From the NCBI GenBank assembly GCA_046732855.1, contig JBKPNX010000056.1, positions 1 to 53,813 on the forward strand: a DNA stretch of 53,813 nt. The letters run 5' to 3'. This document shows positions 33,494 through 41,456 of the stretch, one piece after another. The notes under the pieces were generated by a model. The model was not told the DNA's origin. It was given only the letters and a program-made list of their open reading frames with translations, and did not search any database. Position 1 is the first letter of the stretch. Each line of letters opens with the position of its first letter. Source of the stretch: JBKPNX01 sp046732855 (GTDB taxonomy: Bacteria; Pseudomonadota; Alphaproteobacteria; Geminicoccales; Geminicoccaceae). Position numbers and translations under genes: made by a program.

Positions 33494-35077
33494 ATGCGTG
33501 ACTTCGAGCTGCCCGGCCGCTCCGTTGCCTACGCCGAGAATGGCATGGCGGCGACCTCGCATCCGTTGGCGACGCTCGTCGCGCTCGATGTCCTGCGCGC
33601 CGGCGGCAACGCAGTCGACGCGGCAGTTGCTGCGGTCGCCGTGCAGTGCGTGGTCGACCCGGCGATGACCGGGATCGGGGGCGACTGTTTCGTCCTGCTC
33701 GCGCCGGCAGCGGGCGGCGTGATCGCGCTCAACGGCTCCGGGCGGGCCCCCGCCGCTGCAACCGTCGAGCGGCTGCGTGAGCTGGGCGTGCGCGAGCTCG
33801 AAGGCACCCCGCACAGCGTGACCGTGCCGGGCGCGGTAGACGCCTGGGCGCGACTGCTCGAGTGTCACGGCACCCGCGACCTGGAAGAAAGCTTGCAGCC
33901 GGCGATCCGCTGCGCCGACGAGGGCTACCTGGTCACGCCGCGCGGCGCCTACGACTGGGCGCGCGAGGGCGCGCGGCTGCGGCAAAGCAGCGGCGGACGG
34001 GCCTTCTATCTGCCGGACGACCGCGCGCCCGACCCCGGCGACAAGATGCGGCTGCCGGCCCTGGCAAGAACTCTCAAGCGGATCGCCGCAGACGGCCCGG
34101 ACGCCTTCTATCGGGGCGAGCTGGCCGAGCGCATGGTCGCTTATCTCAGGAGCGAGGGCGGACTGCACGCCGCGGACGATTTCGCCGCTGCGGCGGGCGA
34201 GTTCGTCACGCCGATTAGGACCGCGTACCGCGGGCTGGAAGTGTACGAGTGCCCGCCCAACGGGCAGGGCGTGATTGCGCTGCTCATGTTGAACATTCTG
34301 GAAGGCTTCGAGCTCGGCGCGCTGCAGCCGAACGGTGCCGAGCGGCTACATCTCGAGGCGGAAGCCACACGCCTAGCCTTTCGAGACCGCAATGCCTGCC
34401 TGGCCGATCCCGCCATGGCCGACGTGCCCGTCGGCCGGCTGCTGGACAAGAGCTACGCCGCAGAGCTGCGCGCCGTGATCGATCCCGAGCGCGCGCAAGT
34501 CGACCTGCCGCCTCCGCTCCTGCCGGAGCACCGGGACACCGTCTATCTCACGGTGGTCGATCGCGAGCGCAATCTCGTGTCGTTCATCAATTCGGTGTTC
34601 GACAGCTTCGGCAGCGGTCTGGTCTGTCCCGAGACCGGCGTGCTGTTCCACAACCGGGGCAGGAGCTTCTCGCTCGATCCCGCGCACCCCAACGTGATCG
34701 CGTCCGGCAAGCGGCCGCTGCACACGATCATTCCGGCGCTCGCCCTCGAGAGCGGGCGGCCGACCATCGGGTTCGGCGTGATGGGCGGGCACTATCAGCC
34801 GGTCGGCCATGCCCACGTGCTGATCAATCTCGTGGACTTCGGCCTCGACCCGCAGGCCGCTCTCGACGCGCCGCGCGCCTTCGCGCAGGACGGCGAGCTG
34901 CGGCTGGAACGGGGCGTACCGCGCGCGACCGCCGAAGCCCTGGCGCGGCTCGGCCACAAGGTCGTGCCCGCCGGCAAGCCGCTCGGCGGCGGCCAGATCA
35001 TCGCGATCGATCATGCGCGCGGCGTGTTGCTCGGCGGCTCCGACCCGCGCAAGGACGGGCTCGCGCTCGGCTACTAG
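33494..35077 (+). CDS. ggt: gamma-glutamyltransferase family protein
   Basis: Member of the gamma-glutamyltransferase family, which hydrolyses glutathione or gamma-glutamyl compounds or transfers the group. 527 residues. The autoprocessing nucleophile Thr349 is in RDTVYLTVVD, splitting it into large and small subunits, and GMAATSHPLATLVALDVLRA and DPAMTGIGGDCFVLL are family starts. GVMGGHYQPVGHAHVLINLV is the conserved small-subunit motif. There is no export signal, so it is probably cytosolic, as in many alphaproteobacterial homologues of uncertain substrate. The ATG at 33494 is chosen by the natural MRDFELPGRS start; upstream in-frame sequence is not conserved-looking. Confidence 0.9.
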   Translation: MRDFELPGRSVAYAENGMAATSHPLATLVALDVLRAGGNAVDAAVAAVAVQCVVDPAMTGIGGDCFVLLAPAAGGVIALNGSGRAPAAATVERLRELGVRELEGTPHSVTVPGAVDAWARLLECHGTRDLEESLQPAIRCADEGYLVTPRGAYDWAREGARLRQSSGGRAFYLPDDRAPDPGDKMRLPALARTLKRIAADGPDAFYRGELAERMVAYLRSEGGLHAADDFAAAAGEFVTPIRTAYRGLEVYECPPNGQGVIALLMLNILEGFELGALQPNGAERLHLEAEATRLAFRDRNACLADPAMADVPVGRLLDKSYAAELRAVIDPERAQVDLPPPLLPEHRDTVYLTVVDRERNLVSFINSVFDSFGSGLVCPETGVLFHNRGRSFSLDPAHPNVIASGKRPLHTIIPALALESGRPTIGFGVMGGHYQPVGHAHVLINLVDFGLDPQAALDAPRAFAQDGELRLERGVPRATAEALARLGHKVVPAGKPLGGGQIIAIDHARGVLLGGSDPRKDGLALGY

Positions 35078-35139
35078 GGCTGTACCGCCACCTTCGAGCT
35101 AGCTGGGGCACCCTCGGGAAAGCGCCGCAGGAGAACGCA

Positions 35140-36528
35140 ATGGCGAAGAAGGCTGCCGCGCGCCGACCCTCGCCGAGGGCGGTGGTCGCCAAGGCGTTGT
35201 CCCCGGTCCAGGACTTCATCCGCACCGAGAGCGCGAGCGGCGTCATTCTGATCGCGGCGGCGGGGGTGGCGTTCGCGTGGGCGAACTCCCCCTGGGCGAC
35301 AAGCTATTTCGCAATCCTCGACGTGCCCCTCGCCGTGAGCTTCGGCGCGTGGAGCCTCACCAAGCCGCTGCTGCTCTGGGTCAACGACCTGCTCATGGCG
35401 TTGTTCTTCTTCGTGATCGGGCTCGAGATCAAGCGCGAGATCCTGGTCGGCGAGCTGGCCGGCTGGCAACGCGCCGCCCTCCCCGCCGCCGGCGCGCTCG
35501 GTGGCATGCTTGTCCCGGCCTTAATCTACGTCGCGTTCAATCCCGGCGAGCCGACAATCGACGGCTGGGGCGTGCCGATGGCGACCGACATCGCGTTCGC
35601 GCTCGGTGTTCTGTCGTTGCTCGGCGAGCGCGTGCCGCTCGGCTTGAAGGTGTTTCTGCTGGCGCTCGCGATCGTCGACGATCTCGGCGCGGTGCTGGTG
35701 ATCGCGCTGTTCTACACGTACGAGCTGAACGGGGCGGCGCTGCTCGTCTCGCTCCTCGTGTGGGGCGCGGCGCTGGCCTACGGGCACGTCAGAGGCGAGC
35801 CGCCGCTGGTGTTCGCAGTGCTTGGTCTGGTGATGTGGTACTTCATGCTGAAATCGGGGGTGCATGCCACCATCGCGGGCGTGCTGATGGCCATGGCGGT
35901 GCCGCTGCGCCACAAGGTGAGCCCCCAGAGGCTGCAGCACGAGCTGCGCGCGCTCACCAGCCAAGGCTCCGGGTTCGAGCAGACCGAGGTGCTGATCGGC
36001 CGCCTCGAGGCGGTGCTGGCCAAGGCGCACAGCCCGTTACACCGCATGGAGCATGCGCTGGCGCCCTACGTCGCGTTCGTCGTCATGCCGCTGTTTGCCT
36101 TCTTCAACGCCGGCGTGGCGCTCGGGGGCATAGCTGGTGGCCTGGTCAGCACCGTGTCGCTGGGCGCGTTCGCCGGCCTGCTGCTCGGCAAGCCGCTCGG
36201 CGTCACCGGCTTTGTGTTGCTCGCGGTCATGAGCCGCCTGACCAGGCTGCCGGCCGGCGCGAGTTGGCCGGCCCTGATCGGCATCGGCCTGCTTGCCGGC
36301 ATCGGCTTCACCATGTCGCTGTTCATCGCCAGTCTTGCCTTCGCCGACCCGGCGTTGCTGAGCCAGGCCAAGATCGGGGTGCTCGCCGGATCGCTGGTCG
36401 CATCGCTGGCTGGTTTGGCGGTTCTTAACCGTGCGCTGCCGCGTCGGCAGGCGGCGATGGCGCCACTGCCCGGATCTGATGCCGCCAGCGATCAGATGCG
36501 CAGATCGATCGGGGTGATCGGCCCGTAA
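35140..36528 (+). CDS. nhaA: Na+/H+ antiporter NhaA
   Basis: Inner-membrane antiporter exchanging one Na+ (or Li+) for two H+. 462 residues with about 12 hydrophobic segments. The ion-binding aspartates are present: Asp180 and Asp181 in AIVDDLGAV (E. coli Asp163/164), and Asp150 in TDIAFALGVLSLLG (Asp133). GLEIKREILVGEL is the conserved loop. The C-terminus after LNRALPRR runs about 25 polar residues beyond the usual end and overlaps the convergent small gene by 37 bp. The ATG at 35140 follows a GCAGGAG ribosome site. It lies 62 bp after ggt. Confidence 0.95.
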   Translation: MAKKAAARRPSPRAVVAKALSPVQDFIRTESASGVILIAAAGVAFAWANSPWATSYFAILDVPLAVSFGAWSLTKPLLLWVNDLLMALFFFVIGLEIKREILVGELAGWQRAALPAAGALGGMLVPALIYVAFNPGEPTIDGWGVPMATDIAFALGVLSLLGERVPLGLKVFLLALAIVDDLGAVLVIALFYTYELNGAALLVSLLVWGAALAYGHVRGEPPLVFAVLGLVMWYFMLKSGVHATIAGVLMAMAVPLRHKVSPQRLQHELRALTSQGSGFEQTEVLIGRLEAVLAKAHSPLHRMEHALAPYVAFVVMPLFAFFNAGVALGGIAGGLVSTVSLGAFAGLLLGKPLGVTGFVLLAVMSRLTRLPAGASWPALIGIGLLAGIGFTMSLFIASLAFADPALLSQAKIGVLAGSLVASLAGLAVLNRALPRRQAAMAPLPGSDAASDQMRRSIGVIGP

Positions 36529-36797
36529 TACCGAACACGCCCGGCGAGGTGGGCGTGATAGGCGGCGAGAATCGCCTCCCGGCGTGGCAGCGACCGGGCC
36601 TGGTCCGGTTGCTGCGCCAGCAGCGAGTGCACCTGGAAGGCAATGCCGCGGTCGATGGATTGATCGCCGGCTCGGAAAAATCCCGGTGACGGCTTGGCCG
36701 GCGCGCGCGTGGGGGCGCCCGGCTCATGCAGTTGGCAATGCGGCTGCCTGAGCTCACGGGGTAGCCATAGGCCGGAACCGCTGCCGACTGTCAGCAA
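36492..36797 (-). CDS. small protein of unknown function
   Basis: About 101 residues at most. The C-terminal half looks like a real protein: an amphipathic helix (SLPRREAILAAYHAHLAG) and an end GRVRYYGPITPIDLRI. The N-terminal 40 residues are irregular and may not be translated; a shorter start is possible. It overlaps the nhaA 3' end by 37 bp in convergent orientation, and follows the 67-residue gene by 61 bp on the same strand, suggesting a two-gene unit. Family not recognised. Confidence 0.45.
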   Translation of the reverse strand: MLTVGSGSGLWLPRELRQPHCQLHEPGAPTRAPAKPSPGFFRAGDQSIDRGIAFQVHSLLAQQPDQARSLPRREAILAAYHAHLAGRVRYYGPITPIDLRI

Positions 36798-36858
36798 AGC
36801 TTGATCTGCCCGCCCAGGGCGCCAGCGCGATCAGGTCTGCACGGCCGGGAAGCTTCGT

Positions 36859-37062
36859 TCAGGCGGTCAGGTCGACCACGCTGCCGCGGAAGGGATCGGG
36901 CCGCCGCCGGCGCTTCTCGCGACGGTCCTGCTGGGCAGCCAGACGGAGCGCCTCAGGCGTGGCCGGTCCGAGCGGTGCGCGGCCGTAGCCGTCCAACTCA
37001 ACCTGCTGGCGCGGGCCATACCACAAGCGCTCGACGAGGCCGTTGGGCCGGATCAAGTTCAT
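36859..37062 (-). CDS. small protein of unknown function
   Basis: 67 residues: MNLIRPNGLVERLWYGPRQQ, a basic middle (DRREKRRRRPDPFRG) and a SVVDLTA end. The start is well supported by a GGAGGGGA ribosome site ending four bases before the ATG. No domain, signal or membrane segment is recognised; the Arg-rich segment could bind nucleic acid, but that is speculation. It is divergent from the PhnD-like gene and shares the repeat-rich region 37063-37336. Confidence 0.5.
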   Translation of the reverse strand: MNLIRPNGLVERLWYGPRQQVELDGYGRAPLGPATPEALRLAAQQDRREKRRRRPDPFRGSVVDLTA

Positions 37063-37086
37063 CGCGTCCCCTCCACCGGCGACTGC

Positions 37087-37128
37087 GGTAACGTTAACGC
37101 GCGCCCGTTAATCGACGCTTACGTTACC
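37087..37128. repeat. nested inverted repeats in the divergent region
   Basis: Outer arms GGTAACGT (37087-37094) and ACGTTACC (37121-37128) enclose a second pair TTAACG (37094-37099) and CGTTAA (37106-37111). The 42-bp block is AT-richer than its surroundings. ACGTT or CGTTA cores recur at 37091, 37106, 37121 and 37139, as in a regulator-binding array. Likely operator region for the 67-residue gene or the PhnD-like gene; the factor is unknown. Confidence 0.45.
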
Positions 37129-37336
37129 CGGCAATTAAACGTTGACCGGGCGGGCGCCCGCAATGGGCAGGAGATGCAGTCCGGTGCGCTGCAATGCCGT
37201 TCGCGCGCTCGTGACGACACGACGCACGCGAATCGATCTATTGAGCGGCGCCGGGTTCCGGGGCAAGTTCTGCGCAACCTTTGCGGCCGATCATGGCGTC
37301 GCGGCAGGATCGATCGCGTTCTCGGGAGGAGACGTA

Positions 37337-38269
37337 ATGAGCGTTACTCGACGCTTGGCGCTTGCGGCTATTATCGCAGCGGGCGCAGCGACCGCTTGGG
37401 GCAGCGCGCGCGCCGACTGGCGCGAGCAGTTGCCGGTGTTTCGGATCGGCATCCTCGGCGGCGAACTGGTGGAACTCCAGCTCAAGGACCACGCGTGTCT
37501 GAAGACGCGGGCGGAAAAGGCGCTTCGAGTTCCGGTTCAGCTGTTCGCCTCGCGCGATTACAGCGGCCTGATCGACGGGCTGCTGGCAGGCCGCCTGGAT
37601 ACGGCCATGCTCGGCGCCGCCAGCTATGCCAGCCTCTACCTGCAAAAACCGGATGCGGTCGAGCCGATCGTCACGGTCGAGGAAAAGGACGGCACGCTCG
37701 GCTATCGCTCGGTGCTGCTGGTGCGCGCGGACAGTCCGTATCAGACCATCGATGATCTGCGCGGCCGGACGCTGGCGTTCACCGAGCGTCTGTCGACGTC
37801 AGGCTTTTTGATTCCGTACTACGAGCTCAGCCTGCGCGGCTATGATCCCAGCCGGTTCTTTGGCCAGTTCGCCTTCACCGGCGGACATCCGCAGGCGGTG
37901 ACCGCCGTCCTGAACGGCCAAGCCGACGCCGGCGTGACCTGGACCTCGGGCATCGGCGACCAGGGCAAGGGCTATTCGCGCGGCAATCTGCGGCGGATGG
38001 TCGATCTTGGCGCGCTCGACATGAGCGATCTGCGCATCCTGTGGACCTCGGAGCTGATTCCCGCCGACCCGCAGGTCGTACGCAAGGATCTGCCGCAGGA
38101 AGCGAAAGATATCTATCGGGACCTGCTGCTCAAACTGGCTGAGCGGGATCGGCGCTGCTTCGAGGGCATGGTCGGTGGCCAGGCGAAGGACTTCAAGGAG
38201 ATCAGCCACGACGCCTACAAGAACATCATCGAAATTCGGCGCAAAGGCGAGGATGGCTTCCGATCCTGA
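37337..38269 (+). CDS. PhnD-like periplasmic binding protein (phosphate/phosphite/phosphonate type)
   Basis: 310 residues with a signal peptide (LALAAIIAAGAATAWGSARA, cleavage near residue 26). The fold marks of the PhnD family are present: ARLDTAMLGAASYASLYL-like strand, YRSVLLVRADSPYQTIDDLR, GRTLAFTERLSTSGFLIPYY, and AVLNGQADAGVTWTSGI. ATG at 37337 has a GGGAGGAGA ribosome site. No phosphonate permease, ATPase or C-P lyase gene is nearby. Instead zur-znuCB follows after 87 bp, and that cluster lacks a znuA, so a role with the zinc transporter is conceivable but unproven; the family also serves phosphonate, phosphite and other anions. Confidence 0.85.
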   Translation: MSVTRRLALAAIIAAGAATAWGSARADWREQLPVFRIGILGGELVELQLKDHACLKTRAEKALRVPVQLFASRDYSGLIDGLLAGRLDTAMLGAASYASLYLQKPDAVEPIVTVEEKDGTLGYRSVLLVRADSPYQTIDDLRGRTLAFTERLSTSGFLIPYYELSLRGYDPSRFFGQFAFTGGHPQAVTAVLNGQADAGVTWTSGIGDQGKGYSRGNLRRMVDLGALDMSDLRILWTSELIPADPQVVRKDLPQEAKDIYRDLLLKLAERDRRCFEGMVGGQAKDFKEISHDAYKNIIEIRRKGEDGFRS

Positions 38270-38317
38270 CCGGCGGCCCGGATGGTGACTCGAGACAGAG
38301 GTGCCGTACGACTGGTT

Positions 38318-38335
38318 GCTATGGTATAACGTGCC
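38318..38335 (+). promoter_or_regulatory. candidate Zur operator upstream of zur
   Basis: GCTATGGTATAACGTGCC, centred on TATA, is an imperfect palindrome (10 of 18 positions symmetric) resembling the ATGTTATAACAT-type zinc-regulator box of alphaproteobacteria. It ends 21 bp before the zur ATG, so it would allow Zur autoregulation and zinc repression of znuCB. Confidence 0.5.
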
Positions 38336-38356
38336 CCGCAACGGGCGGATGGAGCC

Positions 38357-38854
38357 ATGGCGCGGCGGGGCAAGCTGATCGCCGATCACGATCACGGCGC
38401 CTGTATCGATGCCGCACTGGATCGGGCGGGTGAGCTGTGCGCCCGCCGCGGCGCCCGGCTGACGCGATTGCGTCGCCGCGTGCTCGAGCTGGTCTGGCAG
38501 GGCCATGCGGCGGTCAAGGCCTACGATCTGCTGGCGGAGCTCGACCGCACGGAGGGCACGGCCAAACCGCCGACGGTCTACCGCGCGCTCGACTTCCTGA
38601 TGGCGCAAGGCTTGGTGCATCGCCTGGAAAGCCTGAACGCTTACGTCGGCTGTCCGCAGCCGGAAGCGCCGCACGACGGCAAGTTCCTGATCTGCGAAGC
38701 GTGCGGTCAGGTCAGTGAGTTCGAAGCGCCGGCGATCCAGAGCGCGATCGCGACGCAAGCGGCCGGTCTCGGCTTTGCGGTCGGCCAGCAGATGGTCGAA
38801 GTACATGGCGTGTGCCGTGGTTGCCAGCCCGCCATGCCGAGCTGTTCGAGCTGA
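38357..38854 (+). CDS. zur: zinc uptake regulator Zur (Fur family)
   Basis: Zinc-responsive repressor of high-affinity zinc uptake. 165 residues. Winged-helix DNA-binding domain about residues 22-95 with recognition segment KPPTVYRALDFLMAQGLVHR. The structural zinc site is complete: Cys113 and Cys116 in ICEACG and Cys153 and Cys156 in GVCRGC, matching E. coli Zur. His-containing NAYVGCPQPEAPHDGKF is the regulatory metal region. Its stop shares bases with the znuC start (TGATG), and a candidate Zur box lies just upstream. Confidence 0.92.
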   Translation: MARRGKLIADHDHGACIDAALDRAGELCARRGARLTRLRRRVLELVWQGHAAVKAYDLLAELDRTEGTAKPPTVYRALDFLMAQGLVHRLESLNAYVGCPQPEAPHDGKFLICEACGQVSEFEAPAIQSAIATQAAGLGFAVGQQMVEVHGVCRGCQPAMPSCSS

Positions 38855-39672
38855 TGGTCGGGCCCCCGCCGGCCCTGCTGATCGAGGCGCAGGGGATCAC
38901 GGTTCGGATCGGACGCGGCGAGCTGCTGAGCGCCGTCGACCTCAGCGTACGGGGGCGCGAGGTGGTCTCGCTGATCGGGCCGAACGGCGCCGGCAAGACC
39001 ACTTTGATCCGCGTGCTTCTCGGTCTGCTGAAGCCGACCGCAGGGCGGGTCTGGCGGCAGCCGGAGCTGGTGGTCGGCTACGTGCCGCAGCGGATCCGGA
39101 CGGATCCAGTCCTGCCGCTGACCGTGCGCCGATTCCTGACCATCGGCACCGGGCACCGGCGCGAGACCGAGCCCGTGCTCGCCGCCGTCGGCGCCAGCCA
39201 TCTGGCGCACGCCTCGATGCACGAACTGTCCGGCGGCGAGCTGCAGCGGGTCGTGCTGGCGCGGGCGCTGGTGCGCGAGCCGGGACTGCTGATTCTCGAC
39301 GAGCCCGTGCAGGGGGTCGACTTCAACGGCCAGCTCGAGCTGTACGCGCTGATCGACCGCATCCGCCGGGAGCGCGGCTGCGGCGTGCTCATGGTCAGCC
39401 ACGATCTGCATCTGGTCATGGCCGCGACCGATCAGGTGGTCTGCCTCAATCGGCACGTCTGCTGCTCGGGCGAACCCGAGATGGTCAGCCGGCATCCCGA
39501 GTACGTCGGCCTGTTCGGGCCGCGCGCGGCGGCCGGCCTTGCGATCTACACCCACGACCACGACCACCGGCACGACCTGGCCGGCGAAGTGGTGGCGCTG
39601 CCCGACGATCAGTCGCCGGCCGAGACGCCCAAGCGATCTGAACCGGCCCGAACCGACATCGATGCTGGATGA
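38854..39672 (+). CDS. znuC: zinc ABC transporter ATPase ZnuC
   Basis: ATPase of the high-affinity zinc importer. 272 residues. Walker A GPNGAGKTTLIRVLLG (about 43-58), signature HELSGGELQRVVLARAL, Walker B LLILDEPVQGVD and switch His in MVSHDLHLVM. The QPELVVGYVPQR segment is typical for ZnuC. The C-terminus has a His-rich stretch THDHDHRHD that could bind zinc. The ATG at 38854 overlaps zur by one base; an earlier in-frame ATG at 38812 lies inside zur and is not preferred. It overlaps znuB by 11 bp. Confidence 0.94.
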   Translation: MVGPPPALLIEAQGITVRIGRGELLSAVDLSVRGREVVSLIGPNGAGKTTLIRVLLGLLKPTAGRVWRQPELVVGYVPQRIRTDPVLPLTVRRFLTIGTGHRRETEPVLAAVGASHLAHASMHELSGGELQRVVLARALVREPGLLILDEPVQGVDFNGQLELYALIDRIRRERGCGVLMVSHDLHLVMAATDQVVCLNRHVCCSGEPEMVSRHPEYVGLFGPRAAAGLAIYTHDHDHRHDLAGEVVALPDDQSPAETPKRSEPARTDIDAG

Positions 39673-40474
39673 TTTTCTGGTGCGCGCGATCCTCGGCGGG
39701 ATTGGCGTCGCGGCGATCGCCGGCCCGCTCGGGTGCTTCGTGGTGTGGCGCCGCATGGCCTACTTCGGCAATGCGCTCGCGCACAGCGCCCTGCTCGGCG
39801 TGGGTGTCGGCGCCCTGCTCGCGTTCGACCTCACCCTCTCGACGGTGGTGATCTGCCTGCTGCTGGCGGTCTCCCTGGTCCTGCTGGAGCTGCGGCACAG
39901 CCTCGCCACCGACACCATTCTTGGCATACTCGCCCATGCCTCGCTCGCGCTCGGCCTGATCGTGCTGAGCTTCATGGAGACGCTCAGGGTCGACCTCCTG
40001 GCCTATCTGTTCGGCGACGTCCTGTCGGTGACCAGGAGCGACCTGGCCTGGATCTGGGCCGGCGGGGCGCTCGTGCTGGGCGCCCTCTTCGCCATGTGGT
40101 CATGGCTGCTGCGGGTCACGCTCGACGAGGAGCTTGCTGCCGCGGAAGGCGTACCGACGGGGTCGGTCCGGGTCGCCTTCATGCTGTTCATGGCGCTCGC
40201 GGTCGCGATCGGCATGAAGATCGTCGGGATCCTGCTGATCGTCGCGCTACTGGTGATCCCGCCGGCAGTCGCGCGCCAGTTCGCCCGCACGCCCGAGCAG
40301 ATGGCCGGCCTTGCGGCGCTGGCGGGGGCGCTCTCGGTGCTCGGCGGACTCGGCGCCTCCCTAATCTGGGACACGCCGGCTGGGCCCTCGATCGTGGTGG
40401 TCGCGACGGCGCTGTTCCTGGTCAGCCTTGCCGGCCACGCGCTGCGCGCCCATCCGTCGGCGGATCGCGCCTGA
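39662..40474 (+). CDS. znuB: zinc ABC transporter permease ZnuB
   Basis: Membrane permease of the zinc importer (ABC-3 family), 270 residues, with about eight hydrophobic segments. Family marks: GPLGCFVVWRRMAYFGNALA, HSALLGVGVGALL, LFGDVLSVTRSDL and KIVGILLIVALLVIPPAVAR. The start ATG at 39662 overlaps the end of znuC. No znuA (zinc-binding protein) gene follows; the next feature is tRNA-Gln on the other strand. Confidence 0.94.
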   Translation: MLDDFLVRAILGGIGVAAIAGPLGCFVVWRRMAYFGNALAHSALLGVGVGALLAFDLTLSTVVICLLLAVSLVLLELRHSLATDTILGILAHASLALGLIVLSFMETLRVDLLAYLFGDVLSVTRSDLAWIWAGGALVLGALFAMWSWLLRVTLDEELAAAEGVPTGSVRVAFMLFMALAVAIGMKIVGILLIVALLVIPPAVARQFARTPEQMAGLAALAGALSVLGGLGASLIWDTPAGPSIVVVATALFLVSLAGHALRAHPSADRA

Positions 40475-40556
40475 TCGGCGATACGCCCCAGGCGTGGCGC
40501 CCCGGTGTCCTCGCCGTGAAAGCGCCTATCGACGGATCCCAAGAAGCTGACGGCGT

Positions 40557-40631
40557 TGGCTGGGGCGGCAGGATTCGAACCTGCGAATGCCGGATCCAAA
40601 GTCCGGTGCCTTACCGCTTGGCGACGCCCCA
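40557..40631 (-). tRNA. trnQ: tRNA-Gln (anticodon UUG)
   Basis: On the minus strand the 75-nt sequence folds as a cloverleaf: acceptor TGGGGCG with CGCCCCA, anticodon stem CCGGA/TCCGG with loop CTTTGGA (anticodon TTG), and T-arm GCAGGTTCGAATCCTGC. The discriminator is G, and the 3' CCA is encoded in the genome (40557-40559 on the plus strand read as TGG). Confidence 0.95.
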
Positions 40632-40727
40632 AGGTCGCGCCGAACATAGGCGTGGCGCGGGCGCGTGACAACGGTCAGCCGGGGTGATCGACGACCACGC
40701 CCCTGCCGGACCCGAGCCCGAATTTAG

Positions 40728-41456
40728 TCAGGCGCGAGGGTGGACGACCACCTTGCTGCCCGGCTCGAGACCAAGACGTGCCGCCGCGCTGGCGCCATGC
40801 GCCGCTATCTCGGCGAGGCCGTTGGCGTTCGCGTACCACAGGAGGCCGCCTGCCGGCACGTCGCTGAAGGTGCGCGCCCGGCCAATGCGCACGCCGGTCG
40901 CCTCGAGCTCGGTGCCGGCCGGCAGCAGCGCCGCGCGCAAGCCGGTCATGGCGTTGCCATACCGATCGACGTAGACGATCTCGGCCAGATCGTCGGGCCA
41001 GTCCAGCTGGCGGATCGGCGCCGCTTCGCTCCCGGGCGGCTCCTCGCCTTGCGCCAGCTGCGCGGCCGCCGGCGCGAACAGGTCGCGGCCGTGGAAGGTC
41101 GCGGAGAGTGCGGGCGGTTGCCAGTCGATGCACCAGCAGCGCGCCGCGTGCGCGCGTCGCAGGACGATCTCGAACAGGCCGTTGTCGGGCCCGACGTACC
41201 AGCGTCCGTCCGCTTCGATCGCGAGCGCCGCCCGCGCGCTGCCGACCCCCGGATCGACCACCGCCAGGATCACGTCGCCGGCCATGAAGGCCGCGCCGTA
41301 TGCGGCGAGCATATAGGCGCCGAGCCGCGGCCGGAACGCCGGCAGGTCGGCGAACAGATCGATCACCGGCACCGTGGGCGCGCTGCGCGCGAGCACCGCC
41401 TTGACCTGCCCGGTGTAGGGGCCCTCGAGGCCGAAATCGGTGCACAGCACGATCAT
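40728..41456 (-). CDS. S-adenosylmethionine hydrolase (SAM hydroxide adenosyltransferase, DUF62)
   Basis: Hydrolyses SAM to adenosine and methionine using water, in the same fold as the fluorinase and chlorinase. 242 residues. MIVLCTDFGLEGPYTGQVKA is the family start with the conserved Asp and Gly; VVDPGVGSARAALAIEADGR, YVGPDNGLFE and ATFHGRDLFAPAA are the SAM-site motifs. The FHGRD motif is that of the hydrolases rather than halide-using members. Its ATG overlaps the ispE stop by 4 bp, so the two are translationally coupled. An upstream start at 41561 lies inside ispE and is not used. Confidence 0.9.
   Translation of the reverse strand: MIVLCTDFGLEGPYTGQVKAVLARSAPTVPVIDLFADLPAFRPRLGAYMLAAYGAAFMAGDVILAVVDPGVGSARAALAIEADGRWYVGPDNGLFEIVLRRAHAARCWCIDWQPPALSATFHGRDLFAPAAAQLAQGEEPPGSEAAPIRQLDWPDDLAEIVYVDRYGNAMTGLRAALLPAGTELEATGVRIGRARTFSDVPAGGLLWYANANGLAEIAAHGASAAARLGLEPGSKVVVHPRA

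Noticed and set aside
37094..37111. CtrA-box reading of the paired TTAA sequences
   Set aside because: The spacing between TTAA elements is 10, not the 7 of the CtrA consensus.
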